This document shows positions 55,246 through 64,000 of a DNA stretch of 64,000 bases, piece after piece. Source of the stretch: an endosymbiont of Galathealinum brachiosum. Its GTDB lineage: Bacteria > Pseudomonadota > Gammaproteobacteria > SZUA-229. The position numbers were made by a program, and so were the translations under genes. The stretch's first letter is position 1; the number at the start of each line of letters is the position of its first letter. The notes beneath the pieces are model-generated. The model was not told the origin of the DNA and did not search any database. It saw only the letters and a list, made by a program, of their open reading frames with translations. The stretch spans positions 1 to 64,000 of the forward strand of contig QFXC01000008.1 in the NCBI GenBank assembly GCA_003349885.1, given 5' to 3'.

Positions 55246-56298
55246 ATGGATGACAATAAGAAAAAAGCATTAAGTGCCGCATTAAGTCAGATTGAAAAGC
55301 AGTTTGGTAAGGGCTCGGTTATGCGTATGGGGGATTCAGTTAATTCAGAAATTGAAGCCATATCGACAGGTTCTATTGCTCTGGATGTTGCTCTGGGTAT
55401 AGGTGGACTTCCTAAAGGGCGAGTTGTTGAGATATATGGTCCTGAGTCATCAGGTAAAACAACATTAACTCTTCAGGTTATTGCTGAGGCTCAAAAGGCA
55501 GGTGGTACCTGTGCCTTTGTTGATGCAGAGCACGCTTTGGATCCGAGTTATGCTGAAAAGCTGGGTGTTAATGTTGATGAGTTACTTGTTTCGCAGCCTG
55601 ATACCGGTGAGCAGGCACTTGAGATTACCGATATGCTGGTGCGCTCTGGTGCGGTAAGTGTTCTGGTTGTTGACTCGGTTGCGGCATTAACACCTAAGGC
55701 AGAAATTGAAGGTGATATGGGTGATTCTCATATGGGGTTGCAGGCTCGCTTGTTGAGTCAGGCTTTGCGTAAGTTGACGGCCAATATCAAGCGCTCAAAT
55801 ACACTGGTTATCTTTATCAATCAGTTACGTATGAAAATTGGCGTTATGTTCGGTAATCCTGAAACTACTACCGGTGGTAATGCGTTGAAGTTTTATTCGT
55901 CTGTGCGTTTAGATATTCGTCGAATTGGTGCGATCAAGCGAGGTGAGGAAATCATTGGTAATGAGACCAAGGTGAAGGTGGTAAAAAACAAGGTGGCACC
56001 GCCATTCAAGACCATTAACTTTGAGATACTTTATGGGGAAGGAATTTCCCACGAGGGCGAGATTATTGATATGGGGGTCAACTGTAATATCATTGATAAA
56101 GCGGGTGCCTGGTATTCATATAATGGAGATCGCATTGGTCAGGGTAAAGATAAAGTGCGTAAGTTCATGAAGGATAACCCTGCTATTGCTGATGATATTG
56201 AGGCGAAAATTCGTGCCGAGTTGATGCCGAGCAAGGAAGAAATTGCTGGGCAGGCTAAGAAGAGTCAGGAAGTGCCGGAAGCAGTGGAAGAGAAATAA
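55246..56298 (+). CDS. recA: Recombinase RecA
   Basis: Strand-exchange ATPase and SOS coprotease. The 350 residues start [24 protein letters not shown]. They carry Walker [10 protein letters not shown] (65-73), the [24 protein letters not shown]2 loop near 193 and an acidic C-terminal tail (PEAVEEK). The ATG follows AGGGGAA. Its promoter is overlapped by a palindrome. RecX follows after an inverted-repeat element. Confidence 0.98.
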   Translation: MDDNKKKALSAALSQIEKQFGKGSVMRMGDSVNSEIEAISTGSIALDVALGIGGLPKGRVVEIYGPESSGKTTLTLQVIAEAQKAGGTCAFVDAEHALDPSYAEKLGVNVDELLVSQPDTGEQALEITDMLVRSGAVSVLVVDSVAALTPKAEIEGDMGDSHMGLQARLLSQALRKLTANIKRSNTLVIFINQLRMKIGVMFGNPETTTGGNALKFYSSVRLDIRRIGAIKRGEEIIGNETKVKVVKNKVAPPFKTINFEILYGEGISHEGEIIDMGVNCNIIDKAGAWYSYNGDRIGQGKDKVRKFMKDNPAIADDIEAKIRAELMPSKEEIAGQAKKSQEVPEAVEEK

Positions 56299-56304
56299 AA
56301 AGAC

Positions 56305-56396
56305 TTAACGCAGAGACGAGGAGGCGCAGAGAAAAGATTGATGTTTGTTGGTTGTGTAGCGCAAGCAATAATCAGGGTTCTGCGTCTCTGCGTTAA
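56305..56396. repeat. Inverted-repeat element between recA and recX
   Basis: TTAACGCAGAGACG (56305-56318) is the exact inverse of CGTCTCTGCGTTAA (56383-56396), bounding a 92-base element. The left arm continues as AGGAGGCGCAGAG, a motif I know from dispersed intergenic repeats in many Proteobacteria. It looks like a small non-coding mobile repeat (REP/MITE type). It could also fold in the recA-recX mRNA and affect how much recX is made. Confidence 0.75.
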
Positions 56397-56409
56397 AGGG
56401 GGGTAGGTA

Positions 56410-56859
56410 ATGTCACGTTCAATAAATGAAGTTGCCGTCGCGGCACTCTCTCGTCGCGAGCACTCTATTCTTGAAATACGTCGAAAATTAAAGTTAAAAA
56501 GCTTCGAAGAAGACGAGATTGATGCCTGTATTGAAAAGTTAATTAATAATAATTTGCTCTCAGAAGAGCGTTTTACTGAAAGTTATATTAATATGCGCAA
56601 ACGGCGTGGTTATGGTCCCGGGCGTATTGCTCTGGAGTTACAGGAAAGAGGCATCGATGAGCTTCAGTTCGGTGATTTTCTGGATAGAAATAACCCTGAC
56701 TGGCATGATGTGATGCGGCAGCAGTATTGTAAAAAATACGGAAATCGGCTTGCTGATGATTATGCTGAAAAGGTTAAACGCGCCAAACACCTGCAATCAC
56801 GAGGTTTTCCTTTAGATTGGATATTTAAACTGAATTCTATGGATTTAGATGAGTATTAA
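56410..56859 (+). CDS. recX: RecA regulator RecX
   Basis: Inhibits and modulates RecA filaments. The 149-residue product has three RecX helical repeats, starting AVAALSRREHSILEIRRKL. It includes LLSEERFTESYINMRKRRGYGPGRI near 50 and AKHLQSRGFPLDWIF near 131. It follows recA by 111 bases occupied by the inverted repeat, and precedes alaS by 47. Confidence 0.94.
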   Translation: MSRSINEVAVAALSRREHSILEIRRKLKLKSFEEDEIDACIEKLINNNLLSEERFTESYINMRKRRGYGPGRIALELQERGIDELQFGDFLDRNNPDWHDVMRQQYCKKYGNRLADDYAEKVKRAKHLQSRGFPLDWIFKLNSMDLDEY

Positions 56860-56906
56860 TGCCATTTAAATCAAAGATTTAACAATATAAGTTAATGTAA
56901 TTTAAT

Positions 56907-59528
56907 ATGAAGACAACAGCCGAAATTCGACAACAGTTCCTAGATTTTTTTAGTAGCAAAGGACATGAGGTAGTTGCCTCTAGCTCACTGATCCCGGGTA
57001 ATGATCCGACTCTTTTATTTACCAATGCGGGCATGGTGCAATTTAAAGACGTGTTCCTCGGTCAGGATGAGAGGAGTTATGTAACAGCAACGAGTAGTCA
57101 GCGGTGCGTGCGTGCTGGTGGTAAACATAATGATCTTGAGAATGTGGGTTATACCGCACGTCACCATACTTTTTTTGAAATGCTGGGTAACTTTAGTTTT
57201 GGGGATTACTTTAAGCGTGAAGCAATTAATTATGCCTGGGAGTTTTTAACCGAGGTTTGCGGTTTGCCAAAAGAAAAACTCTGGGTGACTGTTTATGCGG
57301 ATGATGATGAAGCGGCTAAAATCTGGCTTGAAGAAATTGGTATAGATAAGAATAGTTTTTCTCGTATAGGTGATAAGCCGGGTGGTAAGAAAAACGAAAG
57401 TGATAATTTCTGGTCTATGGGTGATACAGGTCCCTGTGGTCCCTGTACCGAAATATTTTATGATCATGGAGAGAATATTCCCGGTGGGCCTCCAGGTACA
57501 CCTGAAGAAGATGGTGATCGTTATATAGAAATCTGGAATCTGGTTTTCATGCAGTACAATAGGGATAAGTCAGGCAAGATGGAGCCATTGCCGAAACCTT
57601 CTGTTGATACGGGTATGGGGTTAGAGAGACTGGCTGCAATTTTGCAGGATGGTCATAGTAATTATGATATTGATCTATTTCAGGCTCTCATTGGTGCGGC
57701 TGCAAAAGAAACCGGATTTAAAGATTTAACTCACAGTTCGCTTAAGGTTATAGCTGACCATATAAGATCCTGTTCATTTTTAATTGTTGATGGTGTTCTG
57801 CCGTCTAATGAAGGGCGAGGGTACGTTCTTCGTCGAATTATCCGTCGTGCTTTAAGGCATGGACATAAACTTGGCCAGAATGATTTATTTTTTCATAAAC
57901 TGGTTAAACCACTGGTTGAGCAGATGGGTGTTGCTTATCCTGAGCTTAAGAAAGCTCAGAAACAGGTTGAAGATGCTCTGAAGTTAGAAGAGAAGCGTTT
58001 TGCTGAAACGCTGGATCAGGGAATGAAAATTCTTGAAGACAGTATTGAGTCTATTAAAGACGGATTAATACCGGGTGAAATGGTTTTCAAATTATATGAT
58101 ACCTATGGTTTTCCAGTTGATTTAACAGCTGATATTGCGCGTGAGCGTGAGTTAAGTCTCGATATGCCGGGTTATGAAGTTGCTATGGAGGCTCAGCGAG
58201 AACGAGCCAGATCTGCAAGTAAATTTGGTGTTGATTATAACGACTCAATTGATACTGATTCAGTAACAGAGTTCACCGGTTATGATTTATTAAAAGACCA
58301 GTCTGAAGTGGTTTCACTATTTAAGGATGGAGAATTGGTTGATTCAGTATCAACGGGTGATGACGCTATTGTTGTTTTAAAGCATACGCCGTTCTATGCA
58401 GAGTCTGGTGGTCAGGTGGGTGATACAGGTTTGCTGGTTAATGATAGCGCTGGTTTTGAGGTTCTTGATACGAAAAAACAGGGTAAGGCGTTTATTCATA
58501 TTGGTTCTGTTACAAAAGGTGAATTAAAAGTTGGAGAGAGTCTCAGCGCTGAGATAAATACAGTACGCCGTGATGCGATAATTCGTAACCATTCAGCAAC
58601 ACATTTAATGCATGCTGCGCTGCGCAGTATTTTGGGAGAGCATGTTCAGCAAAAAGGTTCGTTATGTGACGATCAGCGATTAAGGTTTGATTTCTCACAT
58701 AATGAAGCGATTAAGCCTGATCAGTTATTTGAAGTTGAGCGCCTGGTTAATCAGCAGATCCGTTCAAATTTAAATACTGAAGCAGAAGAAATGGCGATTG
58801 CAGATGCTAAAGAAAAAGGCGCGATGGCATTGTTCGGTGAAAAATACGGTGATGAGGTGCGTGTTGTAGCAATGGGTGGTTTTTCTGTTGAGCTTTGTGG
58901 TGGTGTTCATGTGGGTAGCAGTGGTGAAATCGGCTCGTTTAAAATTGTTGCTGAAAGCGGGATTGCCTCAGGTGTGAGGCGAATTGAGGCGGTTACAGGT
59001 ATTGCTGCGATTGAGTACTCGAACAATCAATCTAATAAAATCAATAAGATATCTTCACTTCTTAAAGCAAGTAATGATGAGATTGAAGATAAGCTTTCAC
59101 AGGTTTTAAGTAAAATAAAAGCTCAGGAAAAGGAAATTGCTCAGCTTAAGTCAAAGATGGCGACACAAACAGGTAAAGACTTAACAGCGGATGCGGTTGA
59201 GATTGATGGAATTAAAGTACTGGCCGTTAAACTTGAAGGTGTAGATAGTAAGTCTTTGCGTGACACTATGGATCAGCTTAAAAATAAACTGGGATCTGCA
59301 ATTATTATTCTAGCCACAGCAGATGACAAAAAAGTCAGTCTCTGTGCTGGTGTAACCAAAGATCAGACAGGTCGTATTAAAGCCGGTGATCTGGTTAATA
59401 TGGTTGCCAGTCAGGTAGGTGGCAAAGGTGGTGGACGGCCGGATATGGCAATGGCCGGTGGCAGTCAGCCTGAAAACTTGCAGAAAGCTCTGGACTCGGT
59501 AACAGACTGGGTTGAACAGCAGTTATAA
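56907..59528 (+). CDS. alaS: Alanyl-tRNA synthetase
   Basis: Charges tRNA-Ala and edits mischarged Ser and Gly. The 873 residues start [15 protein letters not shown] and hold the class II catalytic domain ([16 protein letters not shown] near 72). The editing-site zinc ligands are H562, H566, C664 and H668, close to E. coli numbering. The C-terminal domain has the glycine motif [15 protein letters not shown] near 837. It sits between recX and lysC; a terminator follows. Confidence 0.98.
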   Translation: MKTTAEIRQQFLDFFSSKGHEVVASSSLIPGNDPTLLFTNAGMVQFKDVFLGQDERSYVTATSSQRCVRAGGKHNDLENVGYTARHHTFFEMLGNFSFGDYFKREAINYAWEFLTEVCGLPKEKLWVTVYADDDEAAKIWLEEIGIDKNSFSRIGDKPGGKKNESDNFWSMGDTGPCGPCTEIFYDHGENIPGGPPGTPEEDGDRYIEIWNLVFMQYNRDKSGKMEPLPKPSVDTGMGLERLAAILQDGHSNYDIDLFQALIGAAAKETGFKDLTHSSLKVIADHIRSCSFLIVDGVLPSNEGRGYVLRRIIRRALRHGHKLGQNDLFFHKLVKPLVEQMGVAYPELKKAQKQVEDALKLEEKRFAETLDQGMKILEDSIESIKDGLIPGEMVFKLYDTYGFPVDLTADIARERELSLDMPGYEVAMEAQRERARSASKFGVDYNDSIDTDSVTEFTGYDLLKDQSEVVSLFKDGELVDSVSTGDDAIVVLKHTPFYAESGGQVGDTGLLVNDSAGFEVLDTKKQGKAFIHIGSVTKGELKVGESLSAEINTVRRDAIIRNHSATHLMHAALRSILGEHVQQKGSLCDDQRLRFDFSHNEAIKPDQLFEVERLVNQQIRSNLNTEAEEMAIADAKEKGAMALFGEKYGDEVRVVAMGGFSVELCGGVHVGSSGEIGSFKIVAESGIASGVRRIEAVTGIAAIEYSNNQSNKINKISSLLKASNDEIEDKLSQVLSKIKAQEKEIAQLKSKMATQTGKDLTADAVEIDGIKVLAVKLEGVDSKSLRDTMDQLKNKLGSAIIILATADDKKVSLCAGVTKDQTGRIKAGDLVNMVASQVGGKGGGRPDMAMAGGSQPENLQKALDSVTDWVEQQL

Positions 59529-59570
59529 TGATCTGCAATTCGCAATATTTATGCTCGTATGACATAATTC

Positions 59571-59595
59571 GCCACCTTATTTAAGGTGGCTTTTT
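59571..59595 (+). terminator. Terminator after alaS
   Basis: GCCACCTT / AAGGTGGC stem with an ATTT loop and a TTTTT tail (59591-59595). It lies only 14 bases before the lysC start codon, so lysC needs either read-through or a promoter within 59529-59570; none is convincing. Confidence 0.88.
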
Positions 59596-59609
59596 AGTAG
59601 ATAGAAAAC

Positions 59610-60839
59610 ATGGCTTTAATAGTACAAAAATATGGTGGTACCTCAGTCGGCACGATTGAGCGTATACAGGCTGTTGCTGAGCGTGTCATTGCGACGCGTG
59701 ACAGGGGTAATCAGGTTGTGGTTGTAGTTTCGGCAATGAGCGGCGAAACAAATAGGCTAATTGGCCTTGCAAATCAAATAGATAAGAAGCTTTCTACACG
59801 TGAAATGGATGTTCTTGTATCCACTGGTGAGCAAGTAACTATAGCTCTTTTGACAATGGCGCTACACGCAAAAGGTGCTGATGCCAGATCTTATACCGGT
59901 GCGCAGATCAAAATGCTTACTGATAATATTCATGGTAAAGCGCGAATTAAAGATATTGAATGCGATAATATGCAGAATGATCTTGCTGCAGGAAATATCA
60001 TTATTGTGGCTGGATTTCAAGGTGTAGATCACGATGGCAATATAACTACGCTTGGACGGGGTGGTTCTGATACCACAGCTGTTGCAATTGCAGCAGCACT
60101 TAAAGCTCATGAATGTCAGATATATACAGATGTGGATGGTGTTTATACAACGGACCCAAGAGTAGAGCCTAGAGCGCGAAAACTGGACCGTATAACATTT
60201 GAAGAAATGCTGGAGATGGCTAGCCTGGGGTCAAAAGTTTTACAGATACGTTCGGTAGAATTTGCTGGTAAATATAATGTTCCTTTACGCGTATTATCTT
60301 CTTTTGAAGAGGGTGAAGGGATTGGTACATTAATAACAACAGAGGAAGATGAAATGGAACAGGCCGTAATTTCCGGTATTGCTTTTAATCGGGACGAAGC
60401 TCAGCTGACCATTTCTGGTGTGCCTGATCAACCCGGTATTGCATCGCAGATTTTAGGTTCAATTACTGAAGCGAATATTGAAATAGATATGATAGTACAG
60501 AATGTGGGTGAAGATGGAACAACCGACTTTACATTCACGGTACATCGTAACGATTACCCTCAGGCTATCGAACTACTTGAAAATACTGGTAAAAAGCTAG
60601 GCGCTAAAAAAGTCAAAGGTAATGACTCTATTGTTAAAATTTCAATTGTCGGTGTTGGTATGCGATCACATGCTGGTATTGCGTCAAGTATGTTTGCTGC
60701 ATTAGCGAGAGAAGGCATTAATATTCTGATGATTTCTACTTCGGAAATTAAGATTTCAGTGGTTGTAGATGAAAAATACCTTGAACTAGGTGTAAGGACT
60801 TTACACAGTGAATTTGGTTTAGAGCAAAAAACTGCATAA
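59610..60839 (+). CDS. lysC: Aspartate kinase
   Basis: First step of the Lys/Thr/Met pathway. The 409 residues start MALIVQKYGGTSVGTIERI, include the FQGVDHDGNITTLGRGGSDTTAV site near 133 and end with two ACT domains (from about 265). The ACT domains imply feedback control by lysine and/or threonine. This is the monofunctional type seen between alaS and csrA in Pseudomonas. Confidence 0.96.
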   Translation: MALIVQKYGGTSVGTIERIQAVAERVIATRDRGNQVVVVVSAMSGETNRLIGLANQIDKKLSTREMDVLVSTGEQVTIALLTMALHAKGADARSYTGAQIKMLTDNIHGKARIKDIECDNMQNDLAAGNIIIVAGFQGVDHDGNITTLGRGGSDTTAVAIAAALKAHECQIYTDVDGVYTTDPRVEPRARKLDRITFEEMLEMASLGSKVLQIRSVEFAGKYNVPLRVLSSFEEGEGIGTLITTEEDEMEQAVISGIAFNRDEAQLTISGVPDQPGIASQILGSITEANIEIDMIVQNVGEDGTTDFTFTVHRNDYPQAIELLENTGKKLGAKKVKGNDSIVKISIVGVGMRSHAGIASSMFAALAREGINILMISTSEIKISVVVDEKYLELGVRTLHSEFGLEQKTA

Positions 60840-60949
60840 AAAAGTGAACGCCATCACAATTTAGCTGTGTTAATATTACAGTCTGGTGACAGGGTACAAG
60901 GATTAGTGACTCTAGTTGCCGTTGGTGATTGAAACTAGGAGTAGTAAAA

Positions 60950-61147
60950 ATGTTAATTTTAACCCGCCGAGTTGGCGAAACACTAATGATTGGTGATGAT
61001 GTATCTGTAACAGTACTGGGTGTCAAAGGCAACCAGGTTCGTATTGGTATAAATGCACCTAAAGAAGTCTCTGTGCATCGTGAAGAAATTTACGAACGTA
61101 TTCAGAGAGAGCAGGAAGGCCAGAACGCCGGAAACTCAGCAGGCTAA
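60950..61147 (+). CDS. csrA: Carbon storage regulator CsrA
   Basis: RNA-binding global post-transcriptional regulator that blocks or stabilises mRNAs with GGA motifs. The 65 residues start [18 protein letters not shown] and include the [16 protein letters not shown]-contact strand. The ATG at 60950 is chosen for this conserved start with AGGAG upstream; the open frame extends further back. The leader carries AGGA at 60899 and 60937, which would allow autoregulation, as known in E. coli. Confidence 0.97.
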   Translation: MLILTRRVGETLMIGDDVSVTVLGVKGNQVRIGINAPKEVSVHREEIYERIQREQEGQNAGNSAG

Positions 61148-61206
61148 TATTTTTAGCAATATGGGCTTTACCTGAGACTAAATCGCAGGTATTCTACGCC
61201 CCATCG

Positions 61207-61232
61207 AAACCGCCGCTTTTTGCGGCGGTTTT
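61207..61232 (+). terminator. csrA terminator
   Basis: AAACCGCCGC / GCGGCGGTTTT stem with a TTTTT loop, about 60 bases after the csrA stop. The stem and short T-tail are typical of rho-independent termination. Confidence 0.9.
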
Positions 61233-61396
61233 GTTTGAAGTTTAAAATGAATTTGTAGAGCTGATTAAATTGTCTGGAACAGTTTGAACATGATGACCGC
61301 TTTATGGCGTCATGGCCCGTAAGAGGGTGTAGGACAGGAGTCCAGAATAAGGTGCACAAATAAGTTAGAAGTACATAATGCTTTTAAGAAAGAATT

Positions 61397-61486
61397 GGAG
61401 AGCTGGCCGAGTGGCTGAAGGCGCACCCCTGCTAAGGGTGTATATTGGAAACAGTATCGAGGGTTCGAATCCCTCGCTCTCCGCCA
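61397..61486 (+). tRNA. tRNA-Ser(GCT)
   Basis: Ninety bases including encoded CCA. The acceptor GGAGAGC pairs with GCTCTCC, and the anticodon loop CTGCTAA reads GCT. A long variable arm and the T-loop GGTTCGAATCC are present. It follows csrA, as in E. coli and Pseudomonas. A CATAAT 17 bases upstream may be its -10 box. Confidence 0.97.
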
Positions 61487-61557
61487 AATTTAATTAACTT
61501 AATCTTTAATTATTCGATTAAGTTAGATCAAGTTTTTTATCTTTAGTTTTAGTCATG

Positions 61558-61597
61558 AAAAAAGCAGCTACCAACCTATAATATAGCTGCTTTTTTT
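61558..61597. terminator. Bidirectional terminator at the acyltransferase 3' end
   Basis: AAAAAAGCAGCTA (61558-61570) pairs with TAGCTGCTTTTTT (61584-61596) around a 13-base loop. It ends tRNA-Ser transcripts on the plus strand. On the minus strand it overlaps the last codons and stop of the acyltransferase gene. Confidence 0.85.
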
Positions 61598-62635
61598 CTC
61601 TAGCAATCTTTTTAGTAATATAGCAATTCCTATGCTGATCGCTATTGTGAAGACCGTTCTTATTGCAAATATAATAATGCCAGGTAAAAAATCTATATAT
61701 TCAATAAGTGAAAAACTATCGATAAATAATATAACAAATGAATGTAGGAAAAATATCGCAAAACTTATTGATGCTAAATATTTTAACAGTGGTATTTCTA
61801 TATGATCGATTTTTTGCAGTAAGGATAAGATAAAAAATATCAATAATATTTTTTGGATAATGAGAATATCTATTCCATTGTAAGAAAATATTACTTTTTT
61901 AGTAAAATTATAATAAAATCCATAATATGTTATTTGTATGTACGATAGTAATAATACGGCTAAGCCTAAGATATAAGCTTTGTTTTTAATGAATTTTAGA
62001 ATGATCACTTTCTGCAGAGAAAATATAATGCCCAATAAATAAATGGGTAAAAAGTATATAACTGAGTGTATTGTAAAAAGAAAATATGTTGTACGGTAAG
62101 CAATTTCATGTGAAGGTCTATGAATAATCATAGAAATAGCTAACATTATAATAAAAATAATAATTTGTTGTTTTATCGATAGCTCTATATAGAATAAAAA
62201 TATAGGCGAAATTAAAAATATCACCATTATGAAAGGTATATACCAATAAGCTAATAGAGTGTTGCCAGTCCATAGATATTTTGAAAATAGTATAAGGCTA
62301 TTAAATATAGTATTTGTTTCATAAATAAGATGATGAGGTTGTAGATCTAGAAAGCTTAAAATAAAGAAGAAGCCAATAAAGCTTAGTAATAAATATGGAA
62401 TTAAAAGCGCTTTAGATTTTTTTACAATAAATCGTTTGTAGTTAAAGTTTTGGTAAAATACAAAGTGAAAGAAAAAGCCTGATATAAATACAAAAAATGA
62501 CGTACCGCCAATAATTATATTTGCGATCATCATTTCCGGGATTGTATTATTCATACTCCACGGTTGAAAGGAGTGCCCAGCCACAATTAGAACAATAGCT
62601 ATTGCTCTAAAATAACAGAAGTAATTTAATCTCAT
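61568..62635 (-). CDS. Membrane acyltransferase (acyltransferase-3 family)
   Basis: Integral-membrane O-acyltransferase of 355 residues with about ten hydrophobic segments. The N-terminal RAIAIVLIVAGHSFQPW carries the conserved His of the family, and FFVFISGFFF follows near 52. Such enzymes acylate surface polysaccharides or lipids. The gene is far more A+T-rich than its neighbours (61861-61920 has 10 G/C in 60 bases). It is inserted between tRNA-Ser and tRNA-Arg, which suggests horizontal acquisition. A polysaccharide gene lies just beyond the tRNA. Confidence 0.85.
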   Translation of the reverse strand: MRLNYFCYFRAIAIVLIVAGHSFQPWSMNNTIPEMMIANIIIGGTSFFVFISGFFFHFVFYQNFNYKRFIVKKSKALLIPYLLLSFIGFFFILSFLDLQPHHLIYETNTIFNSLILFSKYLWTGNTLLAYWYIPFIMVIFLISPIFLFYIELSIKQQIIIFIIMLAISMIIHRPSHEIAYRTTYFLFTIHSVIYFLPIYLLGIIFSLQKVIILKFIKNKAYILGLAVLLLSYIQITYYGFYYNFTKKVIFSYNGIDILIIQKILLIFFILSLLQKIDHIEIPLLKYLASISFAIFFLHSFVILFIDSFSLIEYIDFLPGIIIFAIRTVFTIAISIGIAILLKRLLEKKSSYIIGW

Positions 62636-62831
62636 TAGATATCCATGTCATATTTAAGTCATTTGGGCATACTACCCTAGATAATGTATTATAAAGAAAT
62701 AATTAAATTGTTCTATATTAAGCCTCGGTTATTTATAATTGATTTAATTGCTAATCTATGAGGTTTAAGTTAGGAGAACTGGATCTAATGGGAATTAATT
62801 TTATGTTATTACTTTTTATATAAAAAAATCA

Positions 62832-62860
62832 TTGACGTAGTGGGATAAATTCTACATAAT
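62832..62860 (+). promoter_or_regulatory. tRNA-Arg promoter
   Basis: TTGACG (62832-62837), a 17-base spacer and CATAAT (62855-62860), followed by a start site about 12 bases before the tRNA. The rest of the 62636-62879 gap is A+T-rich with no gene seen. Confidence 0.7.
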
Positions 62861-62879
62861 TCACGCCCTCAGAAGATCA

Positions 62880-62956
62880 GCGCCTGTAGCTCAGCTGGAT
62901 AGAGTACTCGGCTACGAACCGAGCGGTCAGGGGTTCGAATCCCTTCAGGCGCACCA
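62880..62956 (+). tRNA. tRNA-Arg(ACG)
   Basis: Seventy-seven bases with encoded CCA. The acceptor GCGCCTG pairs with CAGGCGC, and the anticodon loop CTACGAA gives ACG (read as ICG after deamination). The T-loop is GGTTCGAATCC. In E. coli tRNA-Arg(ACG) genes follow tRNA-Ser(GCT) directly; here they are split by the acyltransferase gene. Confidence 0.97.
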
Positions 62957-62960
62957 TATA

Positions 62961-62996
62961 AAAAAAGCCTCCCTAATTAATTAGGGAGGCTTTTTT
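62961..62996. terminator. Perfect 36-base palindromic terminator after tRNA-Arg
   Basis: AAAAAAGCCTCCCTAATT followed at once by its exact reverse complement. As RNA it forms a G/C stem with a small A/T loop and a six-T tail in either direction. It ends the tRNA-Arg transcript and could also stop minus-strand transcripts from the dehydrogenase gene. Confidence 0.93.
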
Positions 62997-63097
62997 ATGT
63001 CGTGTATTAAATGAATTTGATGTGAGTCACGATATAAGCTATTTTAACAATAGTTCTTGGTCTTCAGGTTGGTCAAGAGCTGCTAATTAAGATATGT

Positions 63098-64000
63098 TTA
63101 TAAGCGACCATCTGCTTCACCTGCTTCTAGTAGATACTTGACGTCATATATAACAGAATTGTCTTTGCAGAGTGCTCTAAGTCCTTTTGCGCCCATTTCA
63201 GCAAATTCTTTATGGGCTACTGCAATAATAATCGTATCGTAATAACCTAACTTAGGTTCTTTGATGACATCTAGGCCATACTCGTTGATGGCATCCTGAG
63301 CATCCACCCAAGGGTCGTAAATATCTACATTTGCGTTATATGGTTTCAATTCACTTAAAATGTCGACTACTTTAGTATTTCTAAGGTCAGGACAGTTTTC
63401 TTTGAAAGCCAGACCTAAAACAAGAATGTTAGAATCGACAATATTAATTCGTTTTTTAGCCATTAATTGTGATGTCATAAGTACAACATGGGCGGCCATG
63501 TATTCATTGGTGTGGCGACTTGCAGGAATAATAGCAGGTTCAAAACCTGTTTCCTGAGCTTTGTGCACTAAATAGTAAGGGTCAACACCAATACAGTGAC
63601 CACCAACTAAGCCGGGTCTGAAGGGAAGGAAATTCCATTTAGTACCAGCAGCTTCTAGAACATCAAGTGTATCGATATTTAATCTTGAGAAGATTAAGGA
63701 AAGCTCATTAACAAGTGCGATATTTACATCTCGCTGCACATTTTCAATTACTTTAGCAGCTTCTGCTACTTTTAACGTGTTAGCCTTATAAGTACCTGCT
63801 GTAATGACTGATAAATATAATGAATCTACAAAATCAGCAGTATCAGGCGTAGATCCAGAAGTGATTTTAAGTATTTTAGTTACATGATGTTCTTTGTCGC
63901 CTGGATTGATTCGTTCAGGGCTATAACCAATAAAGAAATCTTGGTTGAATTTTAAATTAGAGGTTTTTTCTAATGCGGGTACACAAACTTCTTCAGTTGC
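63098..64000 (-). CDS. UDP-N-acetylhexosamine 6-dehydrogenase (TviB/WbpA-like), 5' end outside window
   Basis: Nucleotide-sugar dehydrogenase that oxidises a UDP-HexNAc to its uronic acid for surface polysaccharide. The frame is open without a break from 63098 to the window edge, giving 300 residues that lack the N-terminal NAD-binding domain. Visible are FFIGYSPERINPGD, the catalytic GGHCIGVDPYYL with its Cys, and NILVLGLAFKENCPDLRN. The pattern favours TviB/WbpA over UDP-glucose dehydrogenase. It probably begins a polysaccharide locus beyond the window. Confidence 0.88.
   Translation of the reverse strand, partial: ATEEVCVPALEKTSNLKFNQDFFIGYSPERINPGDKEHHVTKILKITSGSTPDTADFVDSLYLSVITAGTYKANTLKVAEAAKVIENVQRDVNIALVNELSLIFSRLNIDTLDVLEAAGTKWNFLPFRPGLVGGHCIGVDPYYLVHKAQETGFEPAIIPASRHTNEYMAAHVVLMTSQLMAKKRINIVDSNILVLGLAFKENCPDLRNTKVVDILSELKPYNANVDIYDPWVDAQDAINEYGLDVIKEPKLGYYDTIIIAVAHKEFAEMGAKGLRALCKDNSVIYDVKYLLEAGEADGRL

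Noticed and set aside
60863..60879. LexA-like CTGT-N9-ACAG upstream of csrA
   Set aside because: The spacing is one base longer than the CTGT-N8-ACAG site, and csrA is not an expected SOS gene.
61240..61396. Possible small RNA or gene between the csrA terminator and tRNA-Ser
   Set aside because: Only a short imperfect hairpin (around 61290-61310) and no promoter or coding character could be seen.
63098..63739. Apparent truncated or frameshifted sugar dehydrogenase starting at a GTG
   Set aside because: Reading the minus strand from 64000, the frame is continuous into the conserved FIGYSPERINPGD region, so the gene simply runs off the window.

Overview
The window reads as a gammaproteobacterial chromosome segment with a moderately A+T-rich base composition. 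The evidence is gene order. An isc operon is followed by rlmN-pilW-rodZ-hisS-yfgM-bamB-der; then come maf/yceD-rpmF-plsX-fabH, recN/nadK/mutS, and pncC-thpR / recA-recX-alaS-lysC-csrA-tRNA-Ser ... tRNA-Arg, all arrangements familiar from Pseudomonas and Enterobacteria. No genus can be assigned from the sequence alone. A Gly/Asn/Tyr-rich exported protein resembling sulfur globule proteins hints at a sulfur-oxidising lineage, but this is inference.

Layout. 1-3511: Fe-S cluster assembly (end of iscU, iscA, hscB, hscA, fdx, iscX). 3512-3893: repeat-bearing gap where ndk sits in Pseudomonas. 3894-13082: rlmN, type IV pilus lipoprotein pilW, rodZ, hisS (ispG missing), yfgM, bamB, a DUF945 protein and der. 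13203-20270: porin-like protein, Sel1-repeat protein, PBP1b, a TPR lipoprotein and a YoaA-type helicase. 20350-25901: tsaB, prfB with its programmed frameshift, lysS, thiL, pgpA and an aspartic protease. 25921-28171 (minus strand): AI-2E-family permease, cNMP-binding protein, Maf. 28491-32300: yceD-rpmF-plsX-fabH, a VOC protein and a lipoprotein. 32420-34129: a GGDEF protein with a degenerate active site.

34141-46778 is the accessory highlight. A PAS-AAA+-Fis sigma54 activator is divergent from a run of nine co-oriented genes. A textbook -24/-12 promoter and helically phased palindromic activator sites lie between them. The nine genes encode an SCP2-like lipid-binding protein, an RND periplasmic adaptor, an RND permease with a 100-residue charged histone-like tail, two low-complexity exported proteins, a sulfur-globule-like protein, a LolA/DUF4412-like protein with an internal duplication, an orphan ParA-type ATPase, a membrane-anchored TPR protein and a membrane protein with four cysteines spaced exactly seven residues apart plus a Met-rich coiled coil (ten products in all counting the first). 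A compact three-way-junction RNA fold lies ahead of the RND permease. The gene set suggests an envelope export or assembly machine that is spatially positioned and induced by a specific signal. I do not recognise it as a described system.

46870-52070 (minus strand): recN, nadK, mutS. 52209-60839: Bax-type glucosaminidase, pncC, thpR (apparently starting with AUU), a BrxR/CapW-like WYL regulator, recA with a perfect palindrome on its -35, recX, alaS, lysC. 60950-64000: csrA, tRNA-Ser(GCT), an A+T-rich acyltransferase wedged between two tRNA genes, tRNA-Arg(ACG), and a UDP-sugar dehydrogenase running off the window, which opens a surface-polysaccharide region.
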